This document shows, piece by piece, positions 13,898 through 22,399 of a stretch of DNA of 22,634 nt. The stretch comes from an uncultured Prevotella sp. (GTDB lineage Bacteria; Bacteroidota; Bacteroidia; Bacteroidales; Bacteroidaceae), in NCBI GenBank assembly GCA_934202525.1, contig CAKPYB010000048.1, positions 1 through 22,634 on the forward strand, in the 5' to 3' direction. A program made the translations under genes and the position numbers. The notes beneath the pieces are model-generated. The model was not told where the DNA came from, searched no databases, and worked only from the letters and a program-made list of their open reading frames with translations. Each line of letters starts with the position of its first letter. The stretch's first letter is position 1.

Positions 13898-14002
13898 TTA
13901 GGCACGGATTACACAGATTACACGACTCTTTATTAGAGATTATGATATGGTTTATTAGCAGTTGCGCCATAAATCCGTGTAATCCGCGTAATCCGTGCCT
14001 AA
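13898..14002. repeat. Long inverted repeat with 27-nt arms after ispG
   Basis: The arms at 13898-13924 and 13976-14002 are reverse complements with two mismatches and both contain tandem GGATTACAC-like units plus GGCACGGATTAC at the outer ends. They are about 51 nt apart. It begins five bases after the ispG stop, so it may cap that transcript, and it resembles dispersed Bacteroidota repeats with the same GTGTAATCCGTGCC core. The rest of 14003-14122 shows nothing else. Confidence 0.8.
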
Positions 14003-14122
14003 TTTATACCCGCCCCTGATCACTCCCCGTTCCTAATCCATAGTGCCTTCAAAAGTTCAGGAATGAATGTTATCTTTAAGTTAATCTCCACCTCTTTATA
14101 TGGCTCTTTCACAAAAAAAATG

Positions 14123-14130
14123 TATCTTTG
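14123..14130 (+). promoter_or_regulatory. -7 promoter box for the two-component gene group
   Basis: TATCTTTG matches TAnnTTTG exactly and lies 30 bp before the response regulator start; the -33 region is not a good match. The leader would be about 24 nt. Confidence 0.6.
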
Positions 14131-14160
14131 CAACTGTAATCATCAAAAACTGAAAAGATT

Positions 14161-14868
14161 ATGGCAAATACTAAACTGCTCCTGGTAGAGGATGATGAAA
14201 ACCTCGCCTATATGGAGAAAAGTTGCTTCGAAGATATCATCGGAGGATATGAGGTGAAAACCGCCGTAAACGGCAAGGAAGGACTGAAGGTGTGGCAAGA
14301 CTTTCAGCCCGATGTTATCGTATCTGATATCGACATGCCCATCATGGACGGAATAGAAATGGTGAAGAAAATACGCGAGGTTGACGGAAAAACCATAATT
14401 CTGTTTACCACCGGACTCACCTCGCCGAAAGACCTGAAGGCAGGTTATGCCGCCGGGGCCAACAACTATGTGAAGAAGCCGTTTATTCCGGAAGAGCTTG
14501 ATGCTCATATACATAGCCTGCTTCAGCTGAAAGCCGGAGCCCGCAGCGAAAACGCCAGCAACCAGATAAAACTGGGTAAATACATTCTAGATGCCGACCA
14601 TGCTACTCTGAAAGATACGCAGGATGGTAAACAGAAAATGCTCACCGCACGAGAGGCAAAGATTCTGGAACTGCTGGCAGTAAACAAAAACGAGGTGGTG
14701 CGTCGCGAAGCCGTATTGAGCCGGTTCTGGGGAGTGGAAGACAAAGACTATTTTGCTTCCAGAAGTTTGGATGTATTCATCAAGAAAATCCGTACAGCGC
14801 TGGAAGACGAACCGGGCGTAGAACTGAAAACCATCAGAGGTGTGGGATTCAAACTCATCGCAGAATAA
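14161..14868 (+). CDS. OmpR-family response regulator
   Basis: The 235-residue protein has a receiver domain (1-120) with the acidic pair D11/D12, phosphoacceptor D56 in VSDIDMP, the switch residue region LFTTG and the conserved lysine in VKKPF. A winged-helix Trans_reg_C domain follows at about 135-235, with the recognition segment near SRSLDVFIKKIRTAL. It should be phosphorylated by the kinase at 15725 and bind DNA as a dimer. It is the first gene of a three-gene group with the CPBP-like gene and the kinase, transcribed from a promoter near 14123. Confidence 0.95.
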   Translation: MANTKLLLVEDDENLAYMEKSCFEDIIGGYEVKTAVNGKEGLKVWQDFQPDVIVSDIDMPIMDGIEMVKKIREVDGKTIILFTTGLTSPKDLKAGYAAGANNYVKKPFIPEELDAHIHSLLQLKAGARSENASNQIKLGKYILDADHATLKDTQDGKQKMLTAREAKILELLAVNKNEVVRREAVLSRFWGVEDKDYFASRSLDVFIKKIRTALEDEPGVELKTIRGVGFKLIAE

Positions 14869-14943
14869 GCATCCCCCACCTCCTAATAACATCATACGAG
14901 AATCAAATTAGAATAAAGATAAAAAGACAGAAAAGACATCATT

Positions 14944-15738
14944 ATGCTGAAAGCGATATTATACTACATACTGTTCCTGGCAGAATATTTCATCACCATC
15001 TTCCTGGGAGGATTCCTGGTGGGACTCTACATGGCAATGAACATGGATTCGGGCTCCCACAGCCAGCAGATAGGAGCCCTGAAGGAATCCGTCTATCCGT
15101 TTATAATAGTCATCGGATTTCTGGGCATACTCATCGTATGGTTCACCTTCGGACATTACAAATTCTCCAGGTTCTCGCTTGGAAAGGTGATTCCTGCAGC
15201 CAAATGGAAGGCGATGACCATTTGCACCATGCCGATTCTAGGCTTCACCATGGTCTTCTATTCCATCATGAATCTCTTCCATCTCGACTTCCTTCCCAAG
15301 CAGATGATGGATATTAGCTATCTCGGCTTCCTGCCTTTTAATATCAACGGATCGTTTATATCTGCCTACATATTCTTCGGCGCCATTCAGGAGGAACTGA
15401 TCCGCTGCGGCAAGAAGAGTTGGGTGCAGCTGCTCACGCTCTCAATCATGATGCTGCCAGCCAGCATGATGTCGGTAACACCCAGTGGTGATATCAATGT
15501 AGATCTGACCGTGCTCGGTTTTATCACCCTCTGCTATTGCAGCTGGATATACGGCAAGACACGCAGCACCATCATTCTCTTCGTGCTTTATTTCGTATCC
15601 AATCTGGTTCCCTTCCATTTTGAATCGAAAGTGCTCGGCATATTGCTCCTGATAGCCGGTACAGCATTAACCATAGGCGGATTCGCTGCCCTGAGCAGGA
15701 AACTGCCTGAAATGCTTGTGAAAGATGAAAACGAATAG
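14944..15738 (+). CDS. CPBP-like integral membrane protein lacking catalytic residues
   Basis: The 264-residue protein has about seven or eight membrane helices and no large soluble domain. The segment GAIQEELIRCG (146-156) resembles motif 1 of CPBP intramembrane proteases (EExxxR), but the spacing is one residue short (E150, E151, R154). The expected FxxxH of motif 2 is absent near 163-176, and the HxxxN of motif 3 reads Y216xxxN220, so two catalytic histidines are missing. It is therefore more likely a non-catalytic CPBP relative, or another membrane protein with a chance likeness. The gene lies between the response regulator and the kinase and overlaps the kinase start by 14 bp, so it probably takes part in the same signal pathway. 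Confidence 0.65.
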   Translation: MLKAILYYILFLAEYFITIFLGGFLVGLYMAMNMDSGSHSQQIGALKESVYPFIIVIGFLGILIVWFTFGHYKFSRFSLGKVIPAAKWKAMTICTMPILGFTMVFYSIMNLFHLDFLPKQMMDISYLGFLPFNINGSFISAYIFFGAIQEELIRCGKKSWVQLLTLSIMMLPASMMSVTPSGDINVDLTVLGFITLCYCSWIYGKTRSTIILFVLYFVSNLVPFHFESKVLGILLLIAGTALTIGGFAALSRKLPEMLVKDENE

Positions 15739-16681
15739 AACCAAAATACTCAGCACCACGGCGCTGATAGCCGTGCTCTGCATGCAACTGTTCTGGATGT
15801 GGAACTCCTTCGAGATGACCGTTCACCAGATGGGGTTTGAAACACCCTGGAACCTGGCACCGGATGTCAGGGCACAGGCCCTGCTCGCAGCCTTTTACGA
15901 AAGCAAGTTCACCGTTCTCACCTCTCTCCTCACCACGGTGGTCATCATCCTGAGCCTCATCGACCAGATTAACTACATCGATGAGCAGGAAAGGGTTCGC
16001 CTGCTGCGCGAGGATTTCTCCTATGCAATGGTTCACGACATGAAGTCGCCGCTCACCTCTATCATCATGGGAACCAAATATTTGCACAGCGGCGTACTGG
16101 AAAAGAAGCCGGAAATGAAGGAGAAATATTTCTGTATCGTAGAAGACGAGGCACAGCATCTGCTTGCTCTCATCAACCGCCTGCTTACCATCTCAAAACT
16201 GGAACATGGTAAACTGAGCATCCAGAAGGCTGAAATAGATCTGGAGGCGATGATAGAGGATGTGGTGGATAAATACAAGGCGAAATCGGCGAAACCGATT
16301 CATATCACCACCCTATTCGGAGCCACTTCGGCACTGGCAGATGAGGAATATCTGAAGGAGGCTATCAGCAATATAGTAGATAACGCCACCAAATACTCGA
16401 AGGAAGAAATCAACATTCAGATTTCCACCTCCGAGAATGACAGAAATGTATATATCAAGATATACGATGAGGGTATCGGCATAGCCAGAAGTGAGATGAA
16501 AACTATCTTCAACCGCTTTGAGCGTGCTGCTGAGCACGAAAGAGATGCCCGGAAGACCCGTGGCGGCTTCGGTATCGGGCTGAACTACGTGCTGCAGGTA
16601 ATCAATGCCCATGGCGGCAAAGTAAGCGTAAAGAGCGAAAAAGGCAAATGGTCGGAGTTTACCATATCGCTGCCGAAATAA
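15725..16681 (+). CDS. Sensor histidine kinase
   Basis: This 318-residue kinase has two membrane helices (about 8-26 and 62-80) around a short extracytoplasmic part of about 35 residues, then a short linker and the catalytic core. The H box SYAMVHDMKSPLTS carries H104; the ATPase domain shows the N box (NIVDNATKYS), G1 (DEGIGI), F box (FNRFERA) and G2 (GGFGIGLNY). The sensing part is small and there is no PAS or HAMP domain, so input may come through the membrane, perhaps from the adjacent CPBP-like protein. It is the last gene of the group and is followed by a bidirectional terminator. Confidence 0.95.
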   Translation: MKTNRTKILSTTALIAVLCMQLFWMWNSFEMTVHQMGFETPWNLAPDVRAQALLAAFYESKFTVLTSLLTTVVIILSLIDQINYIDEQERVRLLREDFSYAMVHDMKSPLTSIIMGTKYLHSGVLEKKPEMKEKYFCIVEDEAQHLLALINRLLTISKLEHGKLSIQKAEIDLEAMIEDVVDKYKAKSAKPIHITTLFGATSALADEEYLKEAISNIVDNATKYSKEEINIQISTSENDRNVYIKIYDEGIGIARSEMKTIFNRFERAAEHERDARKTRGGFGIGLNYVLQVINAHGGKVSVKSEKGKWSEFTISLPK

Positions 16682-16704
16682 TCAGCTTGCACAGCCATAT
16701 TAAT

Positions 16705-16750
16705 AACAAAGCTCCCGATGCATCATGCACCGAGAGCTTTGTTTTATCTT
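16705..16750. terminator. Bidirectional terminator between the kinase and DUF3108 genes
   Basis: AACAAAGCTC (16705-16714) pairs perfectly with GAGCTTTGTT (16734-16743), and the loop can add GCAT/ATGC pairing. T-rich sequence follows on the plus strand (TTATCTTATTT) and, less clearly, on the minus strand. It lies between two converging genes and serves both. Confidence 0.85.
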
Positions 16751-17561
16751 ATTTCACGATAGAAGAAACCGGATTTCTCACACCCTTCATTCCTACGAGG
16801 AATGCCTTGGCAGCACCAAACTTGAGGAACATATCCAAACGGATAGGAATATGATTCTCATCATCGGTTACATAGAAATCTACGATTCTCTTATACTTGC
16901 GATTCTCATACTCCATATAGGCAAGGCGCAGGCAACGGTACTTCACACCATTATCTGCCTTGATGGTAACCTTACCATCAAACTTTATCTGAGCTGGAGT
17001 GCGGTTCTTTCCATCAGCAATAGGGAATTTTACAGTGTAACCCTTCTTCCAGTTGGCAGGATCGAAACTGCGGGCACGCAGGAAGATGTTCATCATGTCA
17101 AAAACACAATCATCGTAGGTGGCATTCTTCCATACATGCTTACCATCATGCTGCTGACGATGCTGTTTGAGATGACACCTACCGCCAGAATAGCTGTAGA
17201 ATACCTCATCTACCGTATAGCGCTTGCCCTCGTGAGCTCCCTTACGGAAATACATAGGCGCCAAATCGGTGCCGCTGTAGCAGAGCAGAGTGTCGCGAAG
17301 CACAAAGATATCATCTACACGCTTATTGCCTCTTGTAACAAGAGAACCGCGATAAGCAGGCTTACCATGACGGGTGGTTTGGACGATAGACATACTGGCA
17401 TTACCAGCTTTTACCCAAACAAACTTCCAATTGTAATACAGATTGTAAGTAAGGAACTCACCCGACTTGAAGGCTGTATTACGGAAGGTACACTGGGCAG
17501 ACACCGTAGTGCTGACCAGAAGTAGCAATAATGCAATCCCGAATGATTTGATCGTTTTCAT
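16749..17561 (-). CDS. DUF3108-family exported protein
   Basis: The 270-residue protein has a signal peptide with probable cleavage after VSA (about residue 22) and no lipobox. The body matches DUF3108: FKSGEFLTYNLYYNWKFVWV near 31-50, repeated beta strands, and NGVKYRCLRLAYMEYENRKY toward the end. Members are periplasmic or outer-membrane-associated beta-rich proteins of unknown function. It lies 6 nt downstream of the Big_5 lipoprotein gene, so both are co-transcribed and probably act in the envelope. Confidence 0.8.
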   Translation of the reverse strand: MKTIKSFGIALLLLLVSTTVSAQCTFRNTAFKSGEFLTYNLYYNWKFVWVKAGNASMSIVQTTRHGKPAYRGSLVTRGNKRVDDIFVLRDTLLCYSGTDLAPMYFRKGAHEGKRYTVDEVFYSYSGGRCHLKQHRQQHDGKHVWKNATYDDCVFDMMNIFLRARSFDPANWKKGYTVKFPIADGKNRTPAQIKFDGKVTIKADNGVKYRCLRLAYMEYENRKYKRIVDFYVTDDENHIPIRLDMFLKFGAAKAFLVGMKGVRNPVSSIVK

Positions 17562-17567
17562 AACTCT

Positions 17568-19535
17568 TTATAATTTAGGAATGTACTCGATGCCAAGTTT
17601 CTTGGCACGTTGCGCATTCTGGTTCTTAACTTTCTTTTCTTTATCAGGCTTCTGCTTGGTAATGGCACCAGGCTTCTGACGGGAAAGTTCACGGACCGTA
17701 GGATCCCAACTCTCGGTTAAATCCCATTTAGCCTTGCATTCTATCACGTCTGGATAGTAATACACCTCTTCTGCCTGTTCATCCTTATCATAGCAGCCTG
17801 TATCCCACTTGCCGTTGCCGTTGCGGTCTACTATCAAACGCATGTAATACTTCTCCGGCTTGAGATAATAGAATTCGGCTACTCCGTTCACTGCCTTCAC
17901 TTCTTTCACCACCTGATCCTGCGCATTGAGTAGCTGAACGAGGAGCGGATGATTGTCGAAATCGTGCGTTACATTAATGAGCAGCGTGCCGTAAGTATCC
18001 AGGGAATTGACCTTGAAACCCTGTTTCACAGGTTTAGATACAAGTCCGTAGATGTCCTGGAATGCGGCAGAATCAACCTCCAGACTATATTCTATGTCCG
18101 GACGCCACTCGCCTCTCAGAATATACTTGCGGTTGCCCAGCGGCTTAAACTCCATCGGCGCCCTATACCATAGCGTATCATGCTTGGCATAGAGATGAAT
18201 GCCTGCCGTATCGGCCTTGGCAAGCGGCGTATTGAAGGTGAAGATGACATTCTTATCAGGATCGAGCTGAGAAGAGACACTCATCTGAACATCAAGCGGT
18301 TTTACAGCCATCACGCTATCATAAGGTTCACCCTTCTTCTTCAGTTTTTCCTGCTTCTTGGTCCATTTCTCCAGTTCCTTAGCCTGCGCCTTCATACGCT
18401 TTTCGTAAGGTTCCTTCGAAAGAATTTCGAGCGTATCAGTCTGGTTGCGGAGCACGCCCGTACTGTCTGTCATACGGTAAGTAAGCTCTATATTCAGCGT
18501 ATCCTGGTTGACCAGCGCCGTATCCTTGAGCCAATAGATAAGCGTATCGTTCTTCTCCGATTTTTCCAGAATAAAGGCATCTTTCTCATTAAAATTCAAG
18601 CCCTTGATCTGTGGCAGGATAGAATCACCATAACTGTAATAGAGCGAGAAGCAGTTGGCCTTCTGACGCTCTGCCTTGAGGAAGAAGCGGTCGGAAACCA
18701 GTTCGGTAAAGGCACGGAGCACTACATTATCCGGAAGGAAATGAGTATAATTAACCTGATCTATCGACTTGATATGCAAGGAATCAATCCATGTAGTATC
18801 CTGTCGTACATCCGGCTTGCTTGACGGCACGATAATATCATGAGAAAAAGCGAGTTTTTCGCTTTTCTGGCTGAACATATAGTTGCCATCCATATCCTGC
18901 AGGGCATAGATGCGGTAAGAGCCCGGAGCCACACCTTTTATGACGAAGCGACCACGGCTGTCGGTACGGCTTACACGCAGCATAGGCTTGGTCTTGAAGG
19001 CTGAATCGGCATGATCAGCGTAAAGACCTACCAGAATACCCTTGATAGGCTCCAGATTCTCCGATTCGAGCACATATCCTGACACCTCCATCGTATCTAT
19101 GACCTCGCCGGTAGAGAAACTGTAGGTATAGTTTCCCATCGGATTGCCCTCGTTATTATCGCTGATGGCATCGGAAAAGTCGATGGTATAGGTAGTATTC
19201 GGCTTGAGCGAATCTACCAGAGAAATCTGAATATGCTTGCCCGAAGCCTTGATTTCAGGCACTTCGAGCTGCGGAGGCGAAACAACCACTTTCTCGGTAG
19301 GATTATCTACCTTGATATATTCGTCGAAATAGATATTCACCTTCTTCTGCTTCACATTTACGCCCTTATCGGCTGGCGAAGCTCCAATCACCTTAGGAGG
19401 AGTTTCGTCGAACCAACCACCATCCGGCTGTCCCATCTTGGCACAGGATGCCAACATGAGGAAAGCTAAGACGTAGAAAGGCAGAAACAGTGAATTTGCC
19501 TTCAACTTGCTCTTTATGTCGTTCAATTGAATCAT
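17568..19535 (-). CDS. Big_5 Ig-like domain lipoprotein
   Basis: The 655-residue protein has a lipobox ending LASC (C31) after a membrane-spanning signal. The first domain (about 44-136) is a Big_5-type Ig-like fold: ETPPKVIGASPADKGV, DEYIKVDNP and LKPNTTYTIDFSDAISDN. A carboxypeptidase-regulatory-like domain follows (about 150-230, RTDSRGRFVIKGVAPGSYR). A lysine-rich segment near 380-398 precedes more beta-rich domains, and a late segment (YMRLIVDRNGNGKWD) may bind calcium. Proteins of this plan are widespread in Bacteroidota envelopes; role unknown. Its gene sits between the GH3-like and DUF3108 genes in one operon. Confidence 0.85.
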   Translation of the reverse strand: MIQLNDIKSKLKANSLFLPFYVLAFLMLASCAKMGQPDGGWFDETPPKVIGASPADKGVNVKQKKVNIYFDEYIKVDNPTEKVVVSPPQLEVPEIKASGKHIQISLVDSLKPNTTYTIDFSDAISDNNEGNPMGNYTYSFSTGEVIDTMEVSGYVLESENLEPIKGILVGLYADHADSAFKTKPMLRVSRTDSRGRFVIKGVAPGSYRIYALQDMDGNYMFSQKSEKLAFSHDIIVPSSKPDVRQDTTWIDSLHIKSIDQVNYTHFLPDNVVLRAFTELVSDRFFLKAERQKANCFSLYYSYGDSILPQIKGLNFNEKDAFILEKSEKNDTLIYWLKDTALVNQDTLNIELTYRMTDSTGVLRNQTDTLEILSKEPYEKRMKAQAKELEKWTKKQEKLKKKGEPYDSVMAVKPLDVQMSVSSQLDPDKNVIFTFNTPLAKADTAGIHLYAKHDTLWYRAPMEFKPLGNRKYILRGEWRPDIEYSLEVDSAAFQDIYGLVSKPVKQGFKVNSLDTYGTLLINVTHDFDNHPLLVQLLNAQDQVVKEVKAVNGVAEFYYLKPEKYYMRLIVDRNGNGKWDTGCYDKDEQAEEVYYYPDVIECKAKWDLTESWDPTVRELSRQKPGAITKQKPDKEKKVKNQNAQRAKKLGIEYIPKL

Positions 19536-19556
19536 TCTTTATATCTTCTTAATATC

Positions 19557-19595
19557 GCAGCATCACTTCAACTTCAGACGGAAGAAGCATGCTGC
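19557..19595 (-). other. Hairpin between the GH3-like and Big_5 genes
   Basis: GCAGCAT (19557-19563) and ATGCTGC (19589-19595) pair perfectly, and CTTC/GAAG bases inside can extend the stem. It sits right after the GH3-like stop codon on the minus strand with no T-run behind it. It could be an attenuator or mRNA-stabilising hairpin within the operon. Confidence 0.4.
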
Positions 19596-19600
19596 TTGTT

Positions 19601-21109
19601 TTATTTGTTCATCATGAGCATCTCATCAATGTTCTTGCGGCTGTTGCTCAAGCGTGGAATCTTATGCTGTCCACCTAACTTGCCCTTGCTCTTCAGCCAT
19701 TCATTGAAGAGTCCCGGCTTAGCCTTCACTATCTCCAGATGCTGGAGGGTAACGTCGTGAAAGCGCTTGGCCTCGTAATCGCTGTTGATTTCCTGCAGCT
19801 TCTGGTCTAACAGACTGGCAAATTCATCGAGGCTGGCTGGCTCCTGAGAGAACTCTATGAGCCACTGGTGACGGCACTTGGCATTACTGTCCATATAAAC
19901 CGGTGCAGCGGTATAATCAGAAACCTGAGCACCCGTCTTCTCGCAGGCATAAGCCAATCCCTTCTCGGCATTATCCATGATCAGTTCCTCGCCAAATGCA
20001 TTAATAAAGTACTTGGTACGGCCGGTAATGACAAACTTATAAGGATTCTTGCTGGTAAACTGAACCGTATCGCCGATAAGATAGCGCCACAAACCACAGG
20101 AAGTGGTGATGATCATAGCGTAGTTCTTGCCTACCTCAACACCCCAGAGAGGCACAACGGTAGGATTCTCGCTGCCGAATTCGTCCATAGGGATAAACTC
20201 GTAGAATACATCATAATCTATCATAAGCGACATGGCTGGGTCTGCCGGATCATCCTGCAGTCCGAAGAATCCCTCGCTGGCATTATAAGTCTCCATATAA
20301 TGCATGTTCGGCGAAGTGATGAGCTGTTCATACTGCTTGCGGTAAGGAGTAAAGGCAATACCGCCATGGAAGAATACCTCCAGATTAGGCCATACCTCTT
20401 CCAGATGCTTCTTGCCGGAAAGTTCCATGACACGCACCAGCACACTAAGCATCCAGCTAGGAACACCCGAGATATTGGTTACGTTCTTATTCATCGTTTC
20501 GCGGGCAATAAGGTCGCGTTTCACTTCGAAATCGCTCAGGAGAGCGGTTGACTTCTTAGGAACACGCACCAGATTGGCAAGCGGATTGATATTTTCGATG
20601 AGGATAGCGCTCAGGTCACCCACCAGACTATCCGACACATTATAGTTAGGCGAATGGCTTCCACCTAAGATAAGGCTCTTGCCATCAAAGAGTCTGCTCT
20701 TCGGATTATTGCGCAGATAATAGGCTACGGCATCAAAGCCTCCGGCATAATGAATGCCATGCAAGCCATCATGAGAAACCGGGATAAACTTACTCTTATC
20801 GTTGGTGGTGCCAGATGACTTGGCATACCATTTTACCAGTCCCGGCCATAGAATATCCTTTTCGCCATGACGCATACGGTCGATATCCCCCTTCAACTCC
20901 TCGTAGGTATTGACAGGAATATTCTGTGCAAATTTATCATAACTGTTGGTGGTATTTAATAAATGCTTGACACCATATTCAGTATTTTTTCCTTTATTTA
21001 TAAGGTGCATAAGCACTTTATGCTGCAAATGTTCTGCATCATAGACATACTTCTCCAACTCCTTCTGCCGAGGTTTGAAGACGTTACTTACTATCGTTGT
21101 TAAACTCAT
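19601..21109 (-). CDS. GH3-family acyl-adenylase-like protein
   Basis: With the start at 21109 (MSLTTIVSNV) the protein has 502 residues; an upstream in-frame start at 21232 would add a hydrophobic segment that overlaps the promoter and is unlikely. Motifs of the plant GH3 acyl-adenylate family are clear: SSGTTNDKSK (98-107) for ATP phosphates, YNASEGFFG (275-283), WRYLIGD (341-347) and GRTKYFINAFGEEL (363-376). Plant enzymes join amino acids to auxin or jasmonate; bacterial members such as this have no known substrate, and auxin is not implied. It is the first gene of the operon with the Big_5 and DUF3108 genes. Confidence 0.9.
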   Translation of the reverse strand: MSLTTIVSNVFKPRQKELEKYVYDAEHLQHKVLMHLINKGKNTEYGVKHLLNTTNSYDKFAQNIPVNTYEELKGDIDRMRHGEKDILWPGLVKWYAKSSGTTNDKSKFIPVSHDGLHGIHYAGGFDAVAYYLRNNPKSRLFDGKSLILGGSHSPNYNVSDSLVGDLSAILIENINPLANLVRVPKKSTALLSDFEVKRDLIARETMNKNVTNISGVPSWMLSVLVRVMELSGKKHLEEVWPNLEVFFHGGIAFTPYRKQYEQLITSPNMHYMETYNASEGFFGLQDDPADPAMSLMIDYDVFYEFIPMDEFGSENPTVVPLWGVEVGKNYAMIITTSCGLWRYLIGDTVQFTSKNPYKFVITGRTKYFINAFGEELIMDNAEKGLAYACEKTGAQVSDYTAAPVYMDSNAKCRHQWLIEFSQEPASLDEFASLLDQKLQEINSDYEAKRFHDVTLQHLEIVKAKPGLFNEWLKSKGKLGGQHKIPRLSNSRKNIDEMLMMNK

Positions 21110-21137
21110 ATCTAGATATATATCATTTAAGTAGATG

Positions 21138-21145
21138 CAAAAGTA
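21138..21145 (-). promoter_or_regulatory. -7 promoter box of the GH3-like operon
   Basis: TACTTTTG read on the minus strand (21145-21138) matches TAnnTTTG and lies about 29 bp before the start codon at 21109. A -33 box is not clear. Confidence 0.5.
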
Positions 21146-21234
21146 AATCAAACTTTTGATATAGAGAAAGTTTTTACTATTTTTTAATACAAAAGGGTAA
21201 GATAAAGTATACAAAAAGGAAATATACAACACAA

Positions 21235-21278
21235 AAGACTCCCATAAGTGGCGATATTTACCATCTTATGGGAGTCTT
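21235..21278 (-). terminator. Intrinsic terminator after rnc
   Basis: GACTCCCATAAG (21237-21248) and CTTATGGGAGTC (21265-21276) form a 12-bp stem that can be extended by two A-T pairs. On the minus strand the stem is followed by TTTTGTGTTG, as expected for rnc. The adjacent T-containing side on the plus strand is shorter. Confidence 0.85.
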
Positions 21279-21316
21279 CTGTTAAATCGTATTTCCTATC
21301 CGGAAAGAGATACAGT

Positions 21317-22399
21317 TTACTCATCGTTACCGAAAGCAGCCGCTTCGGCAGCGGCAATAATCTCTTCTCTTGATAATTCCTTAGGCTGAGCCGTGATGTC
21401 GCTCAAATCGAACTCATCACTCTCCTTCTTTTCATCCTTCACCTCGACCTGCACTTCAGTTTCCTGGGCAGTTTCGGCAGATTTTTCTGTGAAAACCTCC
21501 TCTTTGAAAACATTGATGTGCTTCTCCTCTACCGGTGCGTTTTGTGCATCAGCATCCTGCGAGATGATGAAATCGTCTTTCACTTCTGTGTTAGGCACGT
21601 TTTCAACAGGTTCCTCTTCCATCTTGGTGCGGTTAGCCTTAGCTGTGAACACAGCATCAATATACTGAGGTTCTTTGCGCAGTTTTTCCAAGCTAGTCTT
21701 AGAAGCCACCTGCTGGCTTTCCTTTTTGGAATAGCCCTTTCCTACTCCACCTTCAACACCTTCGAGTACAACCTGATAGGTGAAAATCGGGCTACCATTC
21801 TTGTCTTTTTGCTGGTCTAGCATAACGAAATCCAGCTTCACGCGGTTTTTCTGGCTCCATTCGATGAGTTTGCTCTTGAAGTTAACCTCCTTATAAGCCA
21901 CCTTATCGATGTTTATCATTTGTGCCAGAATACGTTTCTGCATAAAATACATGCAGGCATCGTAACCACGGTCCAGATAAATGGCACCTACCAAAGCTTC
22001 GAACGCATTTCCTCCCATATAACTGTTATGAGAAGAACTGTGGCCATTAGAAAGAATCAGCTGATTGATGCCCATTTCCTGTGCAAGTTTATTCAGCGTA
22101 TCACGCTGCACTAGCTTGCTTCGGGTATTGGTAAGGAATCCCTCACGCTTGCCAGGGAAATGCTGGTACACGATATCTCCTACTACAGCATCCAAAACCG
22201 CATCACCCAAGAACTCCAACCGCTCGTTGTTCACTGGTTTTCCCTTAGAATTGCGGTGCATGATGCTCTTGTGCAACAGCGCCATCTTGTAGTAGCTGAT
22301 GTCGTGAGGATAAAAACCGAGGATTTCATATAAAGACAAATAAAGCTCTTTATCCTTGCGGAAAGAGAGCTTTATCCTATCTATAAAATTATTCAGCAT
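21317..22399 (-). CDS. rnc: Ribonuclease III with long acidic C-terminal tail
   Basis: The 360-residue enzyme cuts double-stranded RNA during rRNA and mRNA processing. The RNase III signature NERLEFLGDAVL (58-69) supplies E59, E62 and D66; the second metal motif GNAFEALVGAIYLD has E134, while the position of E. coli D114 is N131. A dsRNA-binding domain covers about 172-242 (KSKLIEWSQK, then KGYSKKESQQVASKTSLEKL). E. coli RNase III ends at 226 residues; here about 115 extra residues, rich in Glu, Asp and Lys and probably disordered, follow. The start overlaps the fabF stop by 11 bp, so the two are coupled. Confidence 0.95.
   Translation of the reverse strand: MLNNFIDRIKLSFRKDKELYLSLYEILGFYPHDISYYKMALLHKSIMHRNSKGKPVNNERLEFLGDAVLDAVVGDIVYQHFPGKREGFLTNTRSKLVQRDTLNKLAQEMGINQLILSNGHSSSHNSYMGGNAFEALVGAIYLDRGYDACMYFMQKRILAQMINIDKVAYKEVNFKSKLIEWSQKNRVKLDFVMLDQQKDKNGSPIFTYQVVLEGVEGGVGKGYSKKESQQVASKTSLEKLRKEPQYIDAVFTAKANRTKMEEEPVENVPNTEVKDDFIISQDADAQNAPVEEKHINVFKEEVFTEKSAETAQETEVQVEVKDEKKESDEFDLSDITAQPKELSREEIIAAAEAAAFGNDE

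Noticed and set aside
21110..21232. N-terminal extension of the GH3-like protein
   Set aside because: The extra 41 codons are AT-rich and overlap the probable promoter at 21138; family proteins begin near MSLTTIVSN.
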